23,581 nt of DNA, taken from the NCBI GenBank assembly GCA_012728775.1, contig JAAYEN010000089.1:1-23581 (forward strand), written 5' to 3'. Origin of the DNA: Tissierellia bacterium (lineage in GTDB: Bacteria > Bacillota_A > Clostridia > Tissierellales > Peptoniphilaceae). The position numbers were made by a program, and so were the translations under genes. Positions 1-7,903 of this stretch are shown here, in pieces (the first letter of the stretch is position 1; each line of letters starts with the position of its first letter). Under the pieces are notes generated by a model, which was given only the letters and a program-made list of their open reading frames with translations, had not been told where the DNA came from and ran no database searches.

Positions 1-375
1 GGATGTAATGAAGAAAAAGTTATTGGACCAGATGCACCTAGAGATGTGGAAATAACAGATACTGCAGAAACCCTTACTGGCGTTGGGGAAGGGTTTATGG
101 GAGATGTTATAGTGGAAGTAATTAGAGATGGAGATACTATATTAGATGTTAAGGTAATAGAAAATGAAGAAACTCCAGAAATAGCAGGAGAAGCTTTAAC
201 AGATATTCCAAACAAAATTGTCGAGGCAAATTCAACTGAAGTAGATGCTTTTTCAGGAGCAACAATAACTAGTAAAGCAATAATGTATGCTGTAAATAAT
301 GCTTTAGATCCTGAAAACTATCCAGCTCCTTCAGAGGTAGTAGAAGAACCTAAAGAAGTAGAGACAGTATCGGCA

Positions 376-1017
376 ACGGGAATTTATCAAGGTTTTGGAC
401 TAAATAGTATGGGTAGAAAGGGTCCTGGAGCGGATGATACAGAAGTTCAAGTGTGGAGCACTAATCAAATCGCAGCTCATGGATTATTTGATGAAGAAGG
501 AAAAATTTTATATTTATTAGTTGATCAACTTGAAGTTGCAACGCCTAATTATGATGGCGATGGAATGCCACAATTTATTGGATGGCCAGGACAAGTTTAT
601 AACTATGACGCAGATCATGACGGAACAGTTGATGAACAGCTTACTTCAACTGAGGAGTTATTTTTGGAAGATATTGGAACATGGATGACTAAGAGAGAAC
701 GTGGAGATTCTTACAGAATGGGAACTGGAACTTGGTCAAATCAAATGGATGCATTCCAAGAATTATTTAAAGGAAAAACTGTTGACGAAGTGGAAGAATG
801 GTTTGAAAAATATACATCAGACTTAAACGGTAGACCTCTTAAAGATGGAGCTGAAAAACCTGAAGATAAGTCTAAATACGATGCCCTTACTGATGAAGAG
901 AAAGCAATGCTTGCAGACGTTACAACATCAGCTACCATGAGTTTAAATGATAGTCATGGAGATATTATTTCTGCAATTAAAAATGCATATGAAAATAGAA
1001 AACCTCTTCAATTAGAA
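376..1017 (+). repeat. Unit 1 of a tandem ~210-residue domain duplication
   Basis: This is the first copy of a domain repeated at 1027-1671. It keeps the intact IGWPGQ motif, with TGG at the position where unit 2 has TGA. The best conserved part at DNA level is around 885-960, encoding ALTDEEKAMLADVTTSATMS, which recurs almost base for base at 1530-1605. I do not recognise the domain fold. Confidence 0.8.
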
Positions 1018-1026
1018 TCAGCATCA

Positions 1027-1671
1027 GCGCAAGGATTAGGAATAGGCAGCTATCCGAGAGTAGGACCGGGTAAAGATGATAAAGAAACCCAAGTGTGGAG
1101 TATAAATCAAATTTTTGCGAATACTTTATTTGATGAAGAAGGAAGAATCATAGCTTTAACTGTAGATCAATTGGAAATTGCAACTCCAAACTATGATGGA
1201 GATGGAATGCCTCATTTCAGTGGATGACCAGGTCAAGGTGGATATAATTATGATGAAAACCATGATGGAGTAGTAGATGGACTTACTGAAGACAGTGAAG
1301 AAAACTTTTTTGCTGAAATTGATGGTTGGATGACAAAAAGAGAACGTGGAGATGCTTATAGAATGGGCACAGGAACTTGGTCTCAACAAATGGATAAATT
1401 CGAAGAATTATTTATTGGAATGACTGTTGAGGAAGTACAAAAATGGTTTGACAAATATACTTCGGATTTAAATGGAAGACCACTTAAAGATGGCTCTGAT
1501 AAAGAAGAAGATAAAGCAAAATACGATGCTCTTACTGATGAAGAAAAAGCAATGCTTGCAGACGTTACAACATCAGCTACAATGAGCTTAAATGACAGTC
1601 ATGGAAATATACTAGATGCTATTAAAAAATCTTTTGAAAATAAAGTAGCGATAGATTTACAAGTACAATAA
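1027..1671 (+). repeat. Unit 2 of the tandem domain duplication, containing the in-frame TGA
   Basis: This second copy follows the first directly. It preserves the same order of motifs (VWS, NYDGDGMP, MTKRERGDAYRMGTGTW, YTSDLNGRPLKDG, EKAMLADVTTSATMSLNDSHG) and differs mainly in surface residues. The TGA at 1225-1227 falls in its IGWPG-equivalent motif. No other stop or frameshift is present. Confidence 0.8.
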
Positions 1672-1680
1672 AATTATTTT

Positions 1681-1736
1681 AAAACCTGTGATAGAGTTTT
1701 GCAGATTAAACTGCTTAACTTTATCCAGGTTTTTTA
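1681..1736 (+). terminator. Intrinsic terminator of the FMN-binding gene
   Basis: A long interrupted hairpin: AAAACCTG pairs with CAGGTTTT, then GATAGAG with CTTTATC (one G-U), then GCAG with CTGC around an ATTAAA loop. The 3' arm runs into a T tract. It lies 9 bases after the TAA of the FMN-binding reading frame. Confidence 0.8.
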
Positions 1737-1798
1737 TAATTGTATATGATAGAATTAATTTAAAGAAGATTACAAATATCTAACCAAAGGGTGATTTA

Positions 1799-3103
1799 AT
1801 GATACTTAAAGCTTATGTTGTCCCTCATCCACCTATAATTTTATCAGAAGTAGGTAAGGGTGAAGAAAAAAAGATTCAAAAGACGATAGACTCAATGAAT
1901 AATATGGCAGATGAAATATTAAAACTAAGACCTGATACCATAATAATTACATCACCCCATGCTCCTTCATTTAGAGATGGATTTTACATTGGCAAGGGAG
2001 AAAAATTAATAGGAAGTTTAAGTAGATTTGGAATATTTGACGTTAAAGAAGAAGTAGATGTAGATAATGAATTAGCAAAAAATATTATGGAATCCAATAC
2101 AGAACTTCCCTTGGTATATTCAAAAAAATATGATGATGGATTAGATCATGGGAGTTTAATTCCCATCAGATTTATTCATAAAAAATATAAAGATTTTAAA
2201 ATATTATTAGTTGGGCTTTCAGGATTGGCAGGCGAACAACACTATAAGTTAGGAAAGTTGATTGAACAATCAGTTAAAAATTTAGGTAGAAGAGCAGTAT
2301 TTATTGCATCAGGAGATCTGTCTCATGTTTTGAAAGTAGATGGACCCTATGGATTTGAAAAGGAAGGACCTGAATTTGATAAAATGATTTTGGACATTCT
2401 TTCTCGAGGAGCTCTTGAGGAATTGTTTCATATTCCAGAGGAAATATCCCACAAAGCAGCTCAGTGCGGCTTAAAATCATTTCAGATATTGGCTGGAGCT
2501 TTGGAACCTTATAGCGTAGATAGTAGACTTTATTCATATGAAGGACCCTTTGGGGTAGGATATGGAGTTTTAGGATTTGATTTAATTAAAAAACAAGACT
2601 CTTATGTGAAATTAGCAAAAGATACTATTTATGAATATATAAAAAACAAAATTATTATTTCCCCACCAGATGATTTACCAAAAGAAATGATGGAAAATAT
2701 TGCTGGAACCTTCGTTACACTTCATAAAAATGGGGAATTGCGAGGTTGTATAGGTACAATAAATCCTACAAAAAACTCCATAGCTGAAGAGATAATTAAT
2801 AATGCTATATCTTCTGCTACAAGAGATCCTAGATTTTTACCAGTAGAAGAATGGGAATTGGATGATTTGGAAATAAGTGTAGATGTGTTATTTCAGCCTG
2901 AAAGAATAGAAAATTTATCCCAATTGGATATTAAAAAATATGGAGTGATAGTAAGTAGTGGATATAAAAAGGGACTTTTACTCCCTAATATAGATGGCAT
3001 TGAATCAGAAAAAATGCAGGTGGAAATAGCTCTTAGAAAAGCAGGAATAAGAACTAATGAAGAATTTACTATGGAAAGATTTAAAGTGATTAGGCATGAA
3101 TAA
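1799..3103 (+). CDS. amrA: AmmeMemoRadiSam system fusion protein: MEMO-like domain plus AMMECR1 domain
   Basis: This 434-residue protein fuses two families that usually occur together. Residues 1 to about 265 are a MEMO/LigB-type (class III extradiol dioxygenase-like) domain with VVPHPP (His10), TSPHAP (His54), LDHGSL (His117) and ASGDLSH. Residues about 268-434 are an AMMECR1 domain with the hallmark LRGCIG motif at 314-319. A good ribosome site (AAAGGGTG) precedes the ATG. The stop overlaps the start of the radical SAM gene, so the two are translationally coupled. As far as I know the reaction carried out by this system is not settled; bacterial and archaeal members are grouped by co-occurrence with the radical SAM partner. 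Family assignment is firm, function is open. Confidence 0.9.
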   Translation: MILKAYVVPHPPIILSEVGKGEEKKIQKTIDSMNNMADEILKLRPDTIIITSPHAPSFRDGFYIGKGEKLIGSLSRFGIFDVKEEVDVDNELAKNIMESNTELPLVYSKKYDDGLDHGSLIPIRFIHKKYKDFKILLVGLSGLAGEQHYKLGKLIEQSVKNLGRRAVFIASGDLSHVLKVDGPYGFEKEGPEFDKMILDILSRGALEELFHIPEEISHKAAQCGLKSFQILAGALEPYSVDSRLYSYEGPFGVGYGVLGFDLIKKQDSYVKLAKDTIYEYIKNKIIISPPDDLPKEMMENIAGTFVTLHKNGELRGCIGTINPTKNSIAEEIINNAISSATRDPRFLPVEEWELDDLEISVDVLFQPERIENLSQLDIKKYGVIVSSGYKKGLLLPNIDGIESEKMQVEIALRKAGIRTNEEFTMERFKVIRHE

Positions 3104-3926
3104 AATGTTCGTATGTGATTTATGTCCCAAATACTGCCTATTAAAAGATGGAGCAGTGGGATTTTGCAATGCTAGAAAAAATGTAGATGGAAAAACCATC
3201 TCTCTTAATTACGGAAAGCTGTTGTCACTTTTCTTAGACCCAATAGAGAAGAAGCCCTTATTTTACTATAAACCTGGAAGTATGATACTTTCAGTTGGTA
3301 CTTTTGGATGCAATATGAATTGTCAATTTTGCCAAAACTACGAAATAGCAAGAGCAAAAGAAACTGATTATAGAACCTATGATATATCTAAAGAAGAATT
3401 AATTGAAATAGCAATTGGTAAAAAGCAAGAAGGTAATATTGGAATTGCTTTTACTTATAATGAACCTTTAGTAGGATTCGAATATGTTTTAGATTGTTCA
3501 AAATTAGGAAAATCTTATGACTTGGATATCGTGATCGTCACTAATGGACAAATAAATGAGAAATATCTACAAAAGCTATTACCTTATGTAGATGCTTGGA
3601 ATATCGATTTAAAATGTTTTTCAGATGAAGGATATAAGAAACTTGGAGGTGATTTCAAAACTACTTTGAAAACAATAGAGCTAGCAAATCAAGCATCTCA
3701 TATAGAAGTGACAACTTTAATTGTTCCAGGAATTTCAGATGATTTAAAACTTTTCGAAGAAGAAGTAAAATTTTTAGCGAATTTGGATAAAAATATTCCT
3801 CTTCACATAAACAGATATATCCCTAGATATAAATACGATAAACCTCCTACCGATTTAAATTTATTATTAGAAATGAAAGAGGTAGCAAAAAAATATTTAA
3901 CTAGAGTGAATATAGGGAATATATAA
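3096..3926 (+). CDS. amrS: AmmeMemoRadiSam system radical SAM enzyme
   Basis: This 276-residue radical SAM protein resembles pyruvate formate-lyase activating enzymes. The cluster-binding CxxxCxxC motif is CNMNCQFC (Cys72, Cys76, Cys79). A cysteine-rich N-terminus (Cys7, Cys10, Cys14, Cys24) precedes it and could hold a second metal or cluster. The motif TYNEPL and the segment NIDLKCFSDEGYKKL are typical of the family. The ATG overlaps the end of the upstream MEMO-AMMECR1 gene by 8 bases; an alternative ATG at 3105 would remove three residues and cannot be excluded, as neither start has a strong ribosome site. The substrate is unknown to me; fusion of the two partner domains next door supports one complex or pathway. 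Confidence 0.92.
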   Translation: MNKMFVCDLCPKYCLLKDGAVGFCNARKNVDGKTISLNYGKLLSLFLDPIEKKPLFYYKPGSMILSVGTFGCNMNCQFCQNYEIARAKETDYRTYDISKEELIEIAIGKKQEGNIGIAFTYNEPLVGFEYVLDCSKLGKSYDLDIVIVTNGQINEKYLQKLLPYVDAWNIDLKCFSDEGYKKLGGDFKTTLKTIELANQASHIEVTTLIVPGISDDLKLFEEEVKFLANLDKNIPLHINRYIPRYKYDKPPTDLNLLLEMKEVAKKYLTRVNIGNI

Positions 3927-3971
3927 ATTGGGAATTTGTTAATGGAATAAATATAAATTTGGAGAAATAAA

Positions 3972-4397
3972 ATGTATGAATTAAAAACTAAAGAGACAAA
4001 TAAAAATGTATTAGAATTTATTGAAAAAATTGAACACCCTAGAAAGAAAGAAGATGCATATACTTTATTAAATTTATTTGAAGAAGTTACTGGATACGAA
4101 GGGAAGTTATGGGGAGAGAGTATTATTGGATTTGGTTCTTATCATTATAAATATGCAACTGGCCACGAAGGAGATGCGCCGATTGTAGGATTTTCTCCTA
4201 GAAAAGCAAAAATTAGTCTCTATCTAGCAACTGAAAATCCAGAAAGGGAAGTACTTTTAGAAAAATTTGGGAAACATACAACTAGTAAGGCCTGTATTTA
4301 TGTTAATAAATTAAGTGATATAGACTTGGATATATTAAAAAAACTTATAATTTATTCAATTGATTTTTTTAATAAAACTGATAATTATATATGTTAG
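3972..4397 (+). CDS. DUF1801 domain protein
   Basis: A 141-residue soluble protein matching the DUF1801 (YdhG-like) pattern: an N-terminal helical part (FIEKIEHPRKKEDAYTLLNLFEEVTG), then KLWGESIIGFGSYHYKY, VGFSPRKAKISLYLA and a C-terminal KFGKHTTSKACIYVNKLSDIDLD-type segment. The family adopts a small alpha/beta fold; no reaction has been assigned to it that I know of. GGAGA stands 6 bases before the ATG. It is 45 bases after amrS with no terminator between, so it may be cotranscribed, and it is closed by its own terminator. Confidence 0.85.
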   Translation: MYELKTKETNKNVLEFIEKIEHPRKKEDAYTLLNLFEEVTGYEGKLWGESIIGFGSYHYKYATGHEGDAPIVGFSPRKAKISLYLATENPEREVLLEKFGKHTTSKACIYVNKLSDIDLDILKKLIIYSIDFFNKTDNYIC

Positions 4398-4407
4398 TTG
4401 AGAAATT

Positions 4408-4442
4408 AAGCTCTGAATCCAGATAAGGATTTAGGGCTTTTT
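4408..4442 (+). terminator. Intrinsic terminator after the DUF1801 gene
   Basis: AAGCTCTGAATCC pairs with GGATTTAGGGCTT (two G-U pairs) around a 6-base loop and is followed by a T run. It separates the amrA-amrS-DUF1801 group from the ku promoter region. Confidence 0.85.
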
Positions 4443-4486
4443 AAATGACGAAAACAAATAATGATTTAGATATAATTTTTCTGTTT

Positions 4487-4521
4487 TTGGGTTCGTAATT
4501 TTTTAGACTTATAAATCTAAA
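4487..4521 (+). promoter_or_regulatory. Candidate ku-ligD promoter with inverted repeat around the -10
   Basis: TTGGGT (4487-4492), a 17-base spacer and TATAAA (4510-4515) fit a sigma-A promoter. An inverted repeat, TTTAGA (4502-4507) and TCTAAA (4516-4521), brackets the -10 and could be an operator. It lies about 50 bases upstream of the ku start. Prediction from sequence only. Confidence 0.45.
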
Positions 4522-4570
4522 TATGGGTAAAAATAAATTACTATATACAATATTACAATGGAGGTTAGAT

Positions 4571-5386
4571 ATGAGACCTGTGTGGAAGGGCGCAATAAGT
4601 TTTGGACTTGTAAATATTCCGGTGGATTTGATTACTGCTGAGTCAAGGAACGATTTAAAATTTAATATGATAGATAGTAGGGATCACAATCGTATAAGAT
4701 ATGAACGTGTAAATGAAGAAACTGGAGAAGAAGTGCCTTGGGATCAGATTGTAAAAGCTTATGAATTTTCTGACGATAATTATGTAATTGTAACAGATGA
4801 AGATTTCGATAAAGCTGATTTAAAGGCAACAAAAACAATTGACATAGAAACTTTTATTAATAGAGAAGAGCTTGGACTTATTTATTTAGAAAAACCTTAT
4901 TATATTCAAACAAAAAAGGGTGGAGAAAAAGCTTATTCTTTATTGCGTGATGCATTAAAAGAAACTGAAAAAATTGCCATTGCAAGGGTAGTAATTAGGA
5001 CAAAATCTTATCTAGGTGCTATATATCCATCAGAGGATATGCTGATTTTAAATTTAATCAGATTTCATCAAGAACTAAAACCTGCAGAGGATATAAAGGT
5101 TCCAGGGGATATTAAAGTTACAAAAAAAGAAATGGATTTAGCTATAAAACTAATTGAAGATATGAGTGAAAAATGGCAACCTGAATTATATAAAGATGAA
5201 TATCGATTAGCTCTCATGGAAAGAATAAAGGCAAAAGCAAAAGGAAAAGAAATCGTAGAAGAAACTGATGATGACGAAGAAGAAAGTAATGTCATAGATA
5301 TTATGGATTTATTAAAGAAAAGTGTGGAAAGTAAAAAGAAGAATACTCCAAAAAAGGAGAGTAAAGATAAAAGGAAAACATCATGA
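4571..5386 (+). CDS. ku: DNA end-binding protein Ku (non-homologous end joining)
   Basis: Bacterial Ku forms a homodimeric ring on double-strand DNA ends and recruits LigD. The N-terminus, MRPVWKGAISFGLVNIPVDL, is the classic Ku start, and residues about 10-250 cover the Ku core beta-barrel. The tail is lysine-rich (KKSVESKKKNTPKKESKDKRK), as in bacterial Ku proteins, where it contributes to DNA or ligase contacts. I place the start at the ATG at 4571, giving 271 residues, because GGAGG stands 7 bases upstream and the protein then begins like other Ku proteins; the in-frame ATG at 4523 would add 16 unconserved residues. The TGA stop overlaps the ligD ATG (ATGA), so the pair is coupled. Confidence 0.95.
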   Translation: MRPVWKGAISFGLVNIPVDLITAESRNDLKFNMIDSRDHNRIRYERVNEETGEEVPWDQIVKAYEFSDDNYVIVTDEDFDKADLKATKTIDIETFINREELGLIYLEKPYYIQTKKGGEKAYSLLRDALKETEKIAIARVVIRTKSYLGAIYPSEDMLILNLIRFHQELKPAEDIKVPGDIKVTKKEMDLAIKLIEDMSEKWQPELYKDEYRLALMERIKAKAKGKEIVEETDDDEEESNVIDIMDLLKKSVESKKKNTPKKESKDKRKTS

Positions 5387-7761
5387 GTCTAAAAGAATAT
5401 AATAAAAAAAGAGATTTCACTAAGACTAAGGAACCACCCGGTAAAGAAAAATCAAAGGAAGATAATTCTTTAATTTTTGTGGTACAAAAGCATGCAGCAT
5501 CTAGGCTTCATTTTGATTTTAGATTAGAGTGGGAGGGTTCTTTACTTAGCTGGGCTGTTCCTAAAGGCCCATCTTTTAATCCAAAAGATAAACGTCTTGC
5601 AGTTGAAGTTGAACCTCATCCCTATGACTACAAAGATTTTGAAGGAACCATTCCAAAGGGCGAATACGGTGGTGGAACAGTAATGCTTTGGGATGAAGGT
5701 ACTTGGGAGATTCAAAAGGGTGAAAATTTTTCTGATGGTCTTAAAAAAGGAAGTATAAAAATAATTTTGTATGGTGAAAGGCTCAAGGGAAAATGGGCAA
5801 TGGTTAGAATGAAACCGAAGGGAGATGAGGAAGAAAAAAACTGGCTTCTAATAAAAGAAAGAGATGAATATGCCCAAGATGTAGTAGGAATTTCTGATTT
5901 TAATACAAGTGTAAGATCTAATAAAAACATGGATGAAATATCAAAAGGCGACGATATGGAAACATACGAAGTGCAATTGGCTACATTAAGGAAAAAAATT
6001 CCCCAAGGTGATAATTGGATTTACGAATTAAAATATGATGGATATAGGATCATGGCTTATATAAACAAAGGGGAAGTAAAACTAGAATCCAGAAACCACA
6101 AAGATTACACGGAAAAATTTCCTGACATTGTAAAAGAGTTAAAAAAATGGGATATTATGGCTGTAATAGATGGTGAAATGGTTATTAATAAAAATGGTAA
6201 AAGTGATTTTCAAGCTTTACAACAATATATAAAGACGAAAAAGGGAACTAAACCTATATTTATGGCATTTGATTTAATTTTTCACGATGGAAAAGACATT
6301 AGAAAATATCCTTTAAAAGATAGAAAAAAAGAACTGAAAATATTATTAGAAAATTTTAGAGGCAACACAATCCATTTTAGCAATGACATCCAAGGAAACG
6401 CAAAAGAGTTATTAAAAACTGTATGTGGTCAAAATATGGAAGGCTTAATATGTAAAAGAGCTGACAAGGCATATTATAGTGGTAGAAATACAGATTGGAT
6501 TAAGATTAAGTGTGAAAATCATGAAGATTTACTTATAATTGGATATACTCAAACTGAAAGTAGAATAAGAGCATTTTCCTCTCTTTTACTAGGCCTTAAT
6601 AAAAATGATGAAATAATTTATTCTGGAAGAGTCGGAACAGGATTTACTGGAGAAACAGCAAAGGAAATCATGAAAAAAATGAAACCTTTGGAGAGAAAAA
6701 CCCCTCCAGTTTCAGATGTTCCTGCCAGTAGGCCAAATGAAGAAGTAACTTGGCTTACTCCAAAATTAATTGCAAAAGTTAGTTTTGCAGAATGGACAGA
6801 AGACGGATTATTGAGACAAGCAAGCTTTAAGGGATTAAAAGAAAATAATAGTAAAGTAAACGAATCTGATGAAGGTTTTAATTTAGAAAATAAAAATGCA
6901 AAGAAAAGTAAAATCAAATCTAAAAATGAATTTGTTAAACTTACCAGTCCAGAAAAAGAAATATTTATAGATTATACAAAATCTGATGTATTTAATTATT
7001 ATGAGAAAATGAATAAAAAAATCCTGCCTTATATAGAAAAACGATTGGTTTCTCTCTTTAGATGCCCAGGAGGTATTTCTGACACTTGTTTTTATCAAAA
7101 ACATCCCACAGATAATTTGGCGGGAATATTTAGCAAGGACATTACCGAATCAGATGGAGAAAAAGATAGCTACATGTATGTTGAAGATGAAATCGGACTA
7201 TTACAAGCGGTACAGTATGGAACGATTGAATTTCACACTTGGGGAAGTACAATTAATAATTTAGAAAAACCTGATATGATTGTTTTTGATTTAGATCCTG
7301 ATGAAGGAATGGAGCTATCACAGGTTAGAGATGGTGTTAGGGACTTAAAAAGTATATTAGACGAACTAGAACTGGAATCTTTTTTAAAAACCAGTGGTGG
7401 CAAGGGCTACCATATAGTGGTTCCTTTAATTCCCAAAGCAAGCTGGGAAGAAATAAGAGATTTTTCAAAAAATATAGCAAAAGTAATGGAAGAGAAATGG
7501 CCTGATAAATATACTTCTAATATGAGAAAGGAAAAAAGAAAAGGAAAAATATTCATTGACTGGGTAAGAAATGGAAGAGGTGCTACAAATGTTTGTCCAT
7601 ATTCAATAAGAGCCAGAGAACCTGGAACAGTTTCTTGGCCAATTACATGGAAAGAATTGGATAAGATCTCTCCTAATGAAATTACTATAGTAAAAGCATT
7701 AAAATCTAGAAGAAAAGACCCTTGGATAGATTTTTTCGAAATTGAACAAAGTATAAAATAG
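5383..7761 (+). CDS. ligD: Multifunctional DNA ligase D (phosphoesterase-ligase-polymerase)
   Basis: This 792-residue enzyme trims, fills and seals broken ends with Ku. Residues about 30-170 are the 3'-phosphoesterase domain, with His37, His43, Asp45 (QKH, RLHFDFRLE) and His79 (EPHP). Residues about 200-490 are the ATP-dependent ligase; the nucleotide-binding lysine is Lys217 in ELKYDGYR, and IDGEMV and KIK motifs follow. Residues about 525-792 are the primase-like polymerase domain, with Asp636 and Asp638 in FDLDPD, SGGKGYH at 671-677 and a third acidic residue, Asp726, in FIDW. The order PE-LIG-POL is that of Pseudomonas LigD, not the POL-PE-LIG of mycobacteria or the LIG-POL of Bacillus. 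All three active sites look intact. It overlaps ku by 4 bases. Confidence 0.96.
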   Translation: MSLKEYNKKRDFTKTKEPPGKEKSKEDNSLIFVVQKHAASRLHFDFRLEWEGSLLSWAVPKGPSFNPKDKRLAVEVEPHPYDYKDFEGTIPKGEYGGGTVMLWDEGTWEIQKGENFSDGLKKGSIKIILYGERLKGKWAMVRMKPKGDEEEKNWLLIKERDEYAQDVVGISDFNTSVRSNKNMDEISKGDDMETYEVQLATLRKKIPQGDNWIYELKYDGYRIMAYINKGEVKLESRNHKDYTEKFPDIVKELKKWDIMAVIDGEMVINKNGKSDFQALQQYIKTKKGTKPIFMAFDLIFHDGKDIRKYPLKDRKKELKILLENFRGNTIHFSNDIQGNAKELLKTVCGQNMEGLICKRADKAYYSGRNTDWIKIKCENHEDLLIIGYTQTESRIRAFSSLLLGLNKNDEIIYSGRVGTGFTGETAKEIMKKMKPLERKTPPVSDVPASRPNEEVTWLTPKLIAKVSFAEWTEDGLLRQASFKGLKENNSKVNESDEGFNLENKNAKKSKIKSKNEFVKLTSPEKEIFIDYTKSDVFNYYEKMNKKILPYIEKRLVSLFRCPGGISDTCFYQKHPTDNLAGIFSKDITESDGEKDSYMYVEDEIGLLQAVQYGTIEFHTWGSTINNLEKPDMIVFDLDPDEGMELSQVRDGVRDLKSILDELELESFLKTSGGKGYHIVVPLIPKASWEEIRDFSKNIAKVMEEKWPDKYTSNMRKEKRKGKIFIDWVRNGRGATNVCPYSIRAREPGTVSWPITWKELDKISPNEITIVKALKSRRKDPWIDFFEIEQSIK

Positions 7762-7762
7762 C

Positions 7763-7888
7763 GGGGTAGATTTTATTAAGGTCGGAATATCATTCTTTTT
7801 CGAGCGTATATGGCCGCAGACCCGAGGGTACTCGAAAAAGAATGATATGGAGACCTTTGTGGGCAGTCTCAGGGAGATTAACTACCCT
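7763..7888. other. Strongly structured intergenic element: nested inverted repeats with three-way-junction potential
   Basis: Between the convergent ligD and nucleotidase genes lie nested complementary segments. The outermost is GGGGTAG (7763-7769) with CTACCCT (7882-7888). Next comes AAGGTC (7778-7783) with GACCTT (7852-7857), a symmetric GGA/GGA internal loop, and then a perfect 18-base inverted repeat, ATATCATTCTTTTTCGAG (7787-7804) with its complement at 7831-7848, around a 26-base loop holding ACCC-GA-GGGT. A small hairpin, AGTCTC/GAGATT (7865-7879), completes a possible three-way junction. The element is visibly richer in G and C than its surroundings. It could be a structured RNA on either strand, a bidirectional termination region or a miniature repeat element. 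I could not match it to a known RNA family, and I saw no target-site duplication and no second copy here. Confidence 0.6.
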
Positions 7889-7903
7889 ATCTTTATATTA
7901 AAA

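Larger units (their letters stand above)
1..1671 (+). pseudogene. FMN-binding lipoprotein with duplicated C-terminal domain, interrupted by an in-frame TGA (5' end off window)
   Basis: The reading frame is open from the first base and begins Gly-Cys-Asn, which looks like the end of a lipobox; the signal peptide would lie left of the window, so this is probably a lipidated surface protein. Residues about 20-95 form an FMN-binding domain ending in a DAFSGAT motif; the Thr at 262-264 is the expected site of covalent FMN attachment by ApbE in this family. Two homologous units of about 210 residues follow (376-1017 and 1027-1671), sharing the NYDGDGMP, MTKRERGD and MGTGTW motifs. At 1225-1227 the frame reads TGA where unit 1 has TGG (Trp). 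The frame then stays open and well conserved to TAA at 1669-1671. I infer a recent nonsense mutation, a sequencing error or readthrough. If the stop is real, the product lacks most of unit 2. Electron transfer at the cell surface is the likely original role. Confidence 0.75.

Noticed and set aside
1225..1227. TGA might code for tryptophan in this organism.
   Set aside because: TGA serves as the normal stop for ku (5384-5386), the gene at 12943-13515 and iorB (23476-23478), and TGG is used for Trp throughout.
1225..1227. TGA might encode selenocysteine.
   Set aside because: The homologous position in unit 1 is Trp, not Cys, and no convincing selenocysteine-insertion hairpin directly follows the codon.
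4523..4570. Longer ku reading frame starting at the ATG at 4523.
   Set aside because: No ribosome site precedes it, it would start almost on top of the predicted promoter, and the extra 16 residues precede the conserved MRPVWKGAISFG start, which has its own GGAGG.
6618..6917. Antisense open reading frame of about 99 codons within ligD.
   Set aside because: It lies wholly inside the ligase/polymerase part of ligD, has no ribosome site and reads as a low-complexity Phe/Ser/Leu-rich shadow of the coding strand; the other antisense frames in the window are similar.
7763..7888. A known ribozyme, riboswitch or transposon-end element.
   Set aside because: I looked for hammerhead, twister, common riboswitch and REP-type signatures and did not find a convincing match. 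There is no clear target-site duplication and the position, after two convergent genes, does not suit a riboswitch.
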